A stretch of DNA of 64,000 nt from Blastomyces gilchristii SLH14081 (lineage: Eukaryota; Ascomycota; Eurotiomycetes; Onygenales; Ajellomycetaceae): NCBI RefSeq assembly GCF_000003855.2, contig NW_003101674.1:149378-213377 (forward strand), written 5' to 3'. The notes beneath the pieces are model-generated. The model ran no database searches, was not told the origin of the DNA, and worked only from the letters and a program-made list of their open reading frames with translations. This document shows positions 60,914 through 64,000 of the stretch, piece by piece (position 1 is the first letter of the stretch; the number at the start of each line of letters is the position of its first letter). Position numbers and translations under genes: made by a program.

Positions 60914-62496
60914 AGACTGACCGTGTGACCGTGTCTGAGATCAGAATCAAACTTTACAGTTATCATATTATCTAAAAGCATTACTTCTGATCATGATTTG
61001 TGTTTATTACATTGATCTCAAATCATGTTATTTCAAATATTAAAGATCTCAGATTCACTTTTCAATAAAAATCTAGTTCTGAATAAAGAATATGTTTGAA
61101 TTCTTAGTCACATTTTCATTCTGATTTCATTATTGAGAATGACATTAAATGAGACTATGAAATCACTTCTCACTTACTTAATATCATAACATAGTACTCA
61201 TTTGTTGAAAATTCAACAGAGAGTGTTATCAAATATCATTACTTTTCTAAACATAGATTATAATTTATATAATTTTAATTATAAAAAAAAATATAAAATA
61301 CAAAAAAAAAATAAAAAACAAAAAATAAAACAAAAACAAGAAAAAATCAGAATAAAAAAAAAAAAAAGAGAAAGAAAAAAAAAATAAAAATAAAAAAAAT
61401 CAAGATTGCAGAGCTGTAGTACTTTTAAAATACTTACTTCTCAGAGTCTTTACAATGTTTATTATCAACTGTGTATCTCTTACAGTGAGAGTAATATGAC
61501 TGTGATAAGTCATTATCTTAACATTATTTAATAAATAATCAGTATATATCTGTATAAATGTGAATATTTAGAAAATATACATTTAAAAAGTGTGGTCAGA
61601 ATGAACTCTGCTGTCACTTGTATGATATTAAGAGTAGAATGCTGAAATTAATGATTTTTCTCATTGATTTCATGAATAAGGCATGTGAAGATGATCTTGA
61701 GAAATATAAAATCTTCTAACTTCTGATAAAAATGAGTCTTATAAAGAGACTCTATTTTCATGATATCAGAGACTGAGTGTTATTAAAAAGTGTTACTTTT
61801 ATATAATATATATATACTTACTGTGATGATTTACTCTCTGTACATGTGACTGAGAATTGCAGCTTTCTCACACTACACAGCTCTTTCTGAAATGCTGATG
61901 TCAGTTTACAACTCACACAGTCTCTCAGTTCAGCACATGCTGTGTGTATACAGCTCTGTGTACTGAGACTGTGTTGATTATTATGGCCTGGCATGATACT
62001 CACTTTTCACAGGCTATGTTTCATTTGAAGAGAGAGAAAGAAGATGCAACTGTGGTTTTATTAAGAGAGAATGAATAATTAGTAATATTAAATATAATTT
62101 AATTCTTCTGTATTTAAAATTTGATTAGTCTATACTCTTCAATTTGAGAGTTTCTAAGAGTGTTTTAATAGTTTTCATACTAGCTTGAACTTAGTAGTGA
62201 GTTGAAGAAGAAGAGAAAAGAGAGAAGAAAGAAATGAGAATAACTTATCTTTATAATATAAAAACAGAGAATCACTGCAATCATTCTTTCTAGTAACAAA
62301 GATCTGTTTTCTGCATGTATTTCTGATATAGATTATATAATAACTGTATACAAAGAATATCAACACTGCATGCATTGAATAAAAATGATATTACTATGTA
62401 ATACTGTAGCTGTTTTCATATATCTCTGAAAGCTGTGAATATTTTCTTTATCTTTTTATATTTGATAAGTCAGTAATATATTTCAATGCACTTTCT
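60914..62496 (+). mobile_element. Unclassified repeat P-Q, copy 2 (uninterrupted)
   Basis: Starts TAGACTGACCGTGTGACC, identical for about 20 bases to the MITE terminus, then has its own sequence. It includes an A-rich tract (61,285-61,400), ACAAGATTGCAGAGCTG-like text, and Q sequence (GAAGAAGAGAAAAGAGAGAA). It shows the empty sites for the SINE at 37,404 and LINE c. No convincing ORF; the minus-strand frames at 61,818-62,003 and 62,175-62,375 are not protein-like. The right end is unclear. Confidence 0.55.
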
Positions 62497-62612
62497 CTTT
62501 TATTATCATTATTATTATTATCATCATCACTATCATTATCATCATTATTATTATCATCATCATTATTATTATTATCATCATTATTATCATTATTATTATC
62601 ATTATTATATCA
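62497..62612 (+). repeat. (ATT/ATC)n microsatellite
   Basis: About 116 bases of ATT and ATC trinucleotides. It is the complement of the (TAA)n type tail of the LINE and SINE, so it could mark the tail of a reverse-oriented insertion. Confidence 0.9.
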
Positions 62613-63490
62613 TTTCTAACTGTCTCTTCTGCCTTCACTCTTCTTCAACACTCACTGAAATTAATTATGTCATTTCTCTTTAAATATTCTGCAGTTCTGC
62701 GGATCATCAAGACGCATGAGCACTGTCACAGATTGAAGAGAGTGAAGAAGAAGATGTTTAAGTCAGAAAAGACAGATTATAAGATATATTATAATATCTT
62801 AAAGAGACTCTGTAAGAGAGTAGAATAATAATAATTTTAAGTAATACTTCTGATAGATTTAGACTGAACTAAGTATAGAAATAATGCAGATAACATCATC
62901 TGTGAGAGATTAAAGAAGAAGATAGTAAAGAGTCTTATATAGTAGTGATGAGATCAGAAGAAGTTCTGAGAATGATTTAAGTTCAAGATAAAGAGAGAGA
63001 GAGAGAAGAAGAGTATTACTGTAAATAAGCAGCAGCAGAAGAAGATTAAGAAGATATTAAAGTGAGAGATAAAGAAATCAAAACTGATAAGTTTTTTATT
63101 TATTAAGAGATAACAATTTTTAATAACACTTCTATTCTCTAATTAATTAGCAGAAGCTGACAGAGAAGAAGAGAATTGAGACTTTATTCAGATCTCAAAC
63201 ACACTTCATGATTCAGAATATTGAGAAGACAGTTCTACTCTCTGAGCATGTTAATCTGCTTATCACTGAGATGAAATCTGAGACAGCAGATCAGAAAATG
63301 CAGGATTTTGAGACACAGATTGATCTGACTGAAGAGAAGCAGTAAGAACTCTTCTCTGAGAAGATAGTGAAGAGAGATTTTAAGATGATTATCATCTCAG
63401 ATAAGAAGAAGAAGAAGAAGAAAAAGAATAAGAAGTAAATTATAAAGAATAATAAGAAGAATAAGAAAGAGAAGAAGTAGAAAAAGTTTT
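62613..63490 (+). pseudogene. Unidentified degenerate coding-like stretch
   Basis: Frames with few stops read ADNIICERLKKKIVKSLI (about 62,890-62,950) and, near 63,130-63,440, ETLFRSQTHFMIQNIEKTV, SEHVNLLITEMKSETADQ and a poly-Lys end. Purine-rich on the plus strand. A helical stretch before a Lys-rich end occurs in some pogo/Fot1-type transposase C-termini, but the match is too weak to assign. Confidence 0.35.
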
Positions 63491-64000
63491 TTACTTTTTA
63501 TATTAGTTAGTTATAAGTTCATAATTATTAATAATTAAAATTAATTTTAAGTTTTCAAAAATTATTATACAAGTTGTAATCAAGTCAGGAATAATATATA
63601 AGTATCAACATTTTTTCAATATTAATATTTATAATATTAATATATTTTTAATAATATTATCTGATAATGTAATTTGATAACACTCTCTTTCACAATATTA
63701 ATATATTTCAAGAAATATAATAGAGATTAATCAAGATTATTTATTTACTTTTATACATTGATAATATTCAATCTGAGTTAGTACTAAAATTATAACTAAG
63801 CTAAGAAATAAGATTATTTTCTCTTATATTAATTCTTCTTACACACATCAGTGATCAGTTATTGAAAATAAATTATTATCTTTTTTAAATTATTATTATA
63901 TCTTCTGAATTCACTTCTTTCACTTCTTTTAATTCTATTAAAGATTCATAAACTCTTTAAGAAATCACTGTGAATTATAAAGTCTATATTATTTACAATT
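63491..64000. other. AT-rich stretch, nothing recognised
   Basis: Very high A+T with no recognised repeat or coding signal. Confidence 0.5.

Noticed and set aside
62486..62683. His/Tyr-rich frame
   Set aside because: Translation of the ATT/ATC microsatellite.

Overview
The window looks like a filamentous ascomycete nuclear scaffold. It has two parts. Positions 1 to about 4,800 are ordinary gene-bearing DNA of balanced base composition. Everything from about 4,860 to 64,000 is an AT-rich block of transposable elements degraded by C-to-T (and G-to-A) mutation of the RIP type. The 6-phosphogluconolactonase reads like a Eurotiomycetes protein. Gene islands abutting long AT-rich blocks full of Ty3/gypsy elements fit an onygenalean such as Blastomyces, but that assignment is inference.

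Gene part: a long intronless reading frame on the minus strand (1-1953, running off the left edge) encodes an unrecognised Ser/Pro-rich protein with a C-terminal helical region. A complete 6-phosphogluconolactonase (2849-3646, minus) lies upstream of it. About 1.2 kb without a gene leads to the compositional boundary.

Repeat part, by junctions and target-site duplications (TSDs): (a) 4.86-15.3 kb is old host sequence with a large palindrome and a 136-bp tandem repeat. A ~500-bp hAT-like MITE inserted there (8-bp TSD ATTCTGAT), and a complete gypsy chromovirus (family F1, copy 1, 5840-13761) then split the MITE after its ninth base. (b) 15,320-31,423 is F1 copy 2 in reverse, with a perfect TTTAA TSD. 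It is split by forward F1 copy 3 (21,950-30,180), and a MITE sits in its 5' LTR. Copy 3 carries a tRNA-derived SINE (27,064-27,442). (c) 31.4-36.9 kb holds the 3' end of a LINE and two minus-strand gypsy integrase relics, each with a MITE. (d) 36.9-55.1 kb is a deep nest: an unclassified repeat (P-Q) containing a SINE and a 5'-truncated LINE, then a second LINE split by two copies of a second gypsy chromovirus family (F2-X 40,953-47,711; F2-Y 48,830-55,066), which contain three further MITEs. (e) 55.1-58.6 kb is a minus-strand gypsy gag-RT-RNase H relic, possibly the other half of the integrase relic at 35.9-36.9 kb. (f) 58.9-64 kb holds another LINE 3' end, a MITE, a second P-Q copy, a microsatellite and an unidentified coding-like stretch.

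No transposon gene in the window is intact. The most notable items are the MITE family (eight copies, nearly all 502-506 bp, mostly with 8-bp TSDs), the SINE whose 3' end copies the resident LINE's end, the mutation context, and the resolvable insertion order. Reading was by eye; alignments and consensus building were not run.
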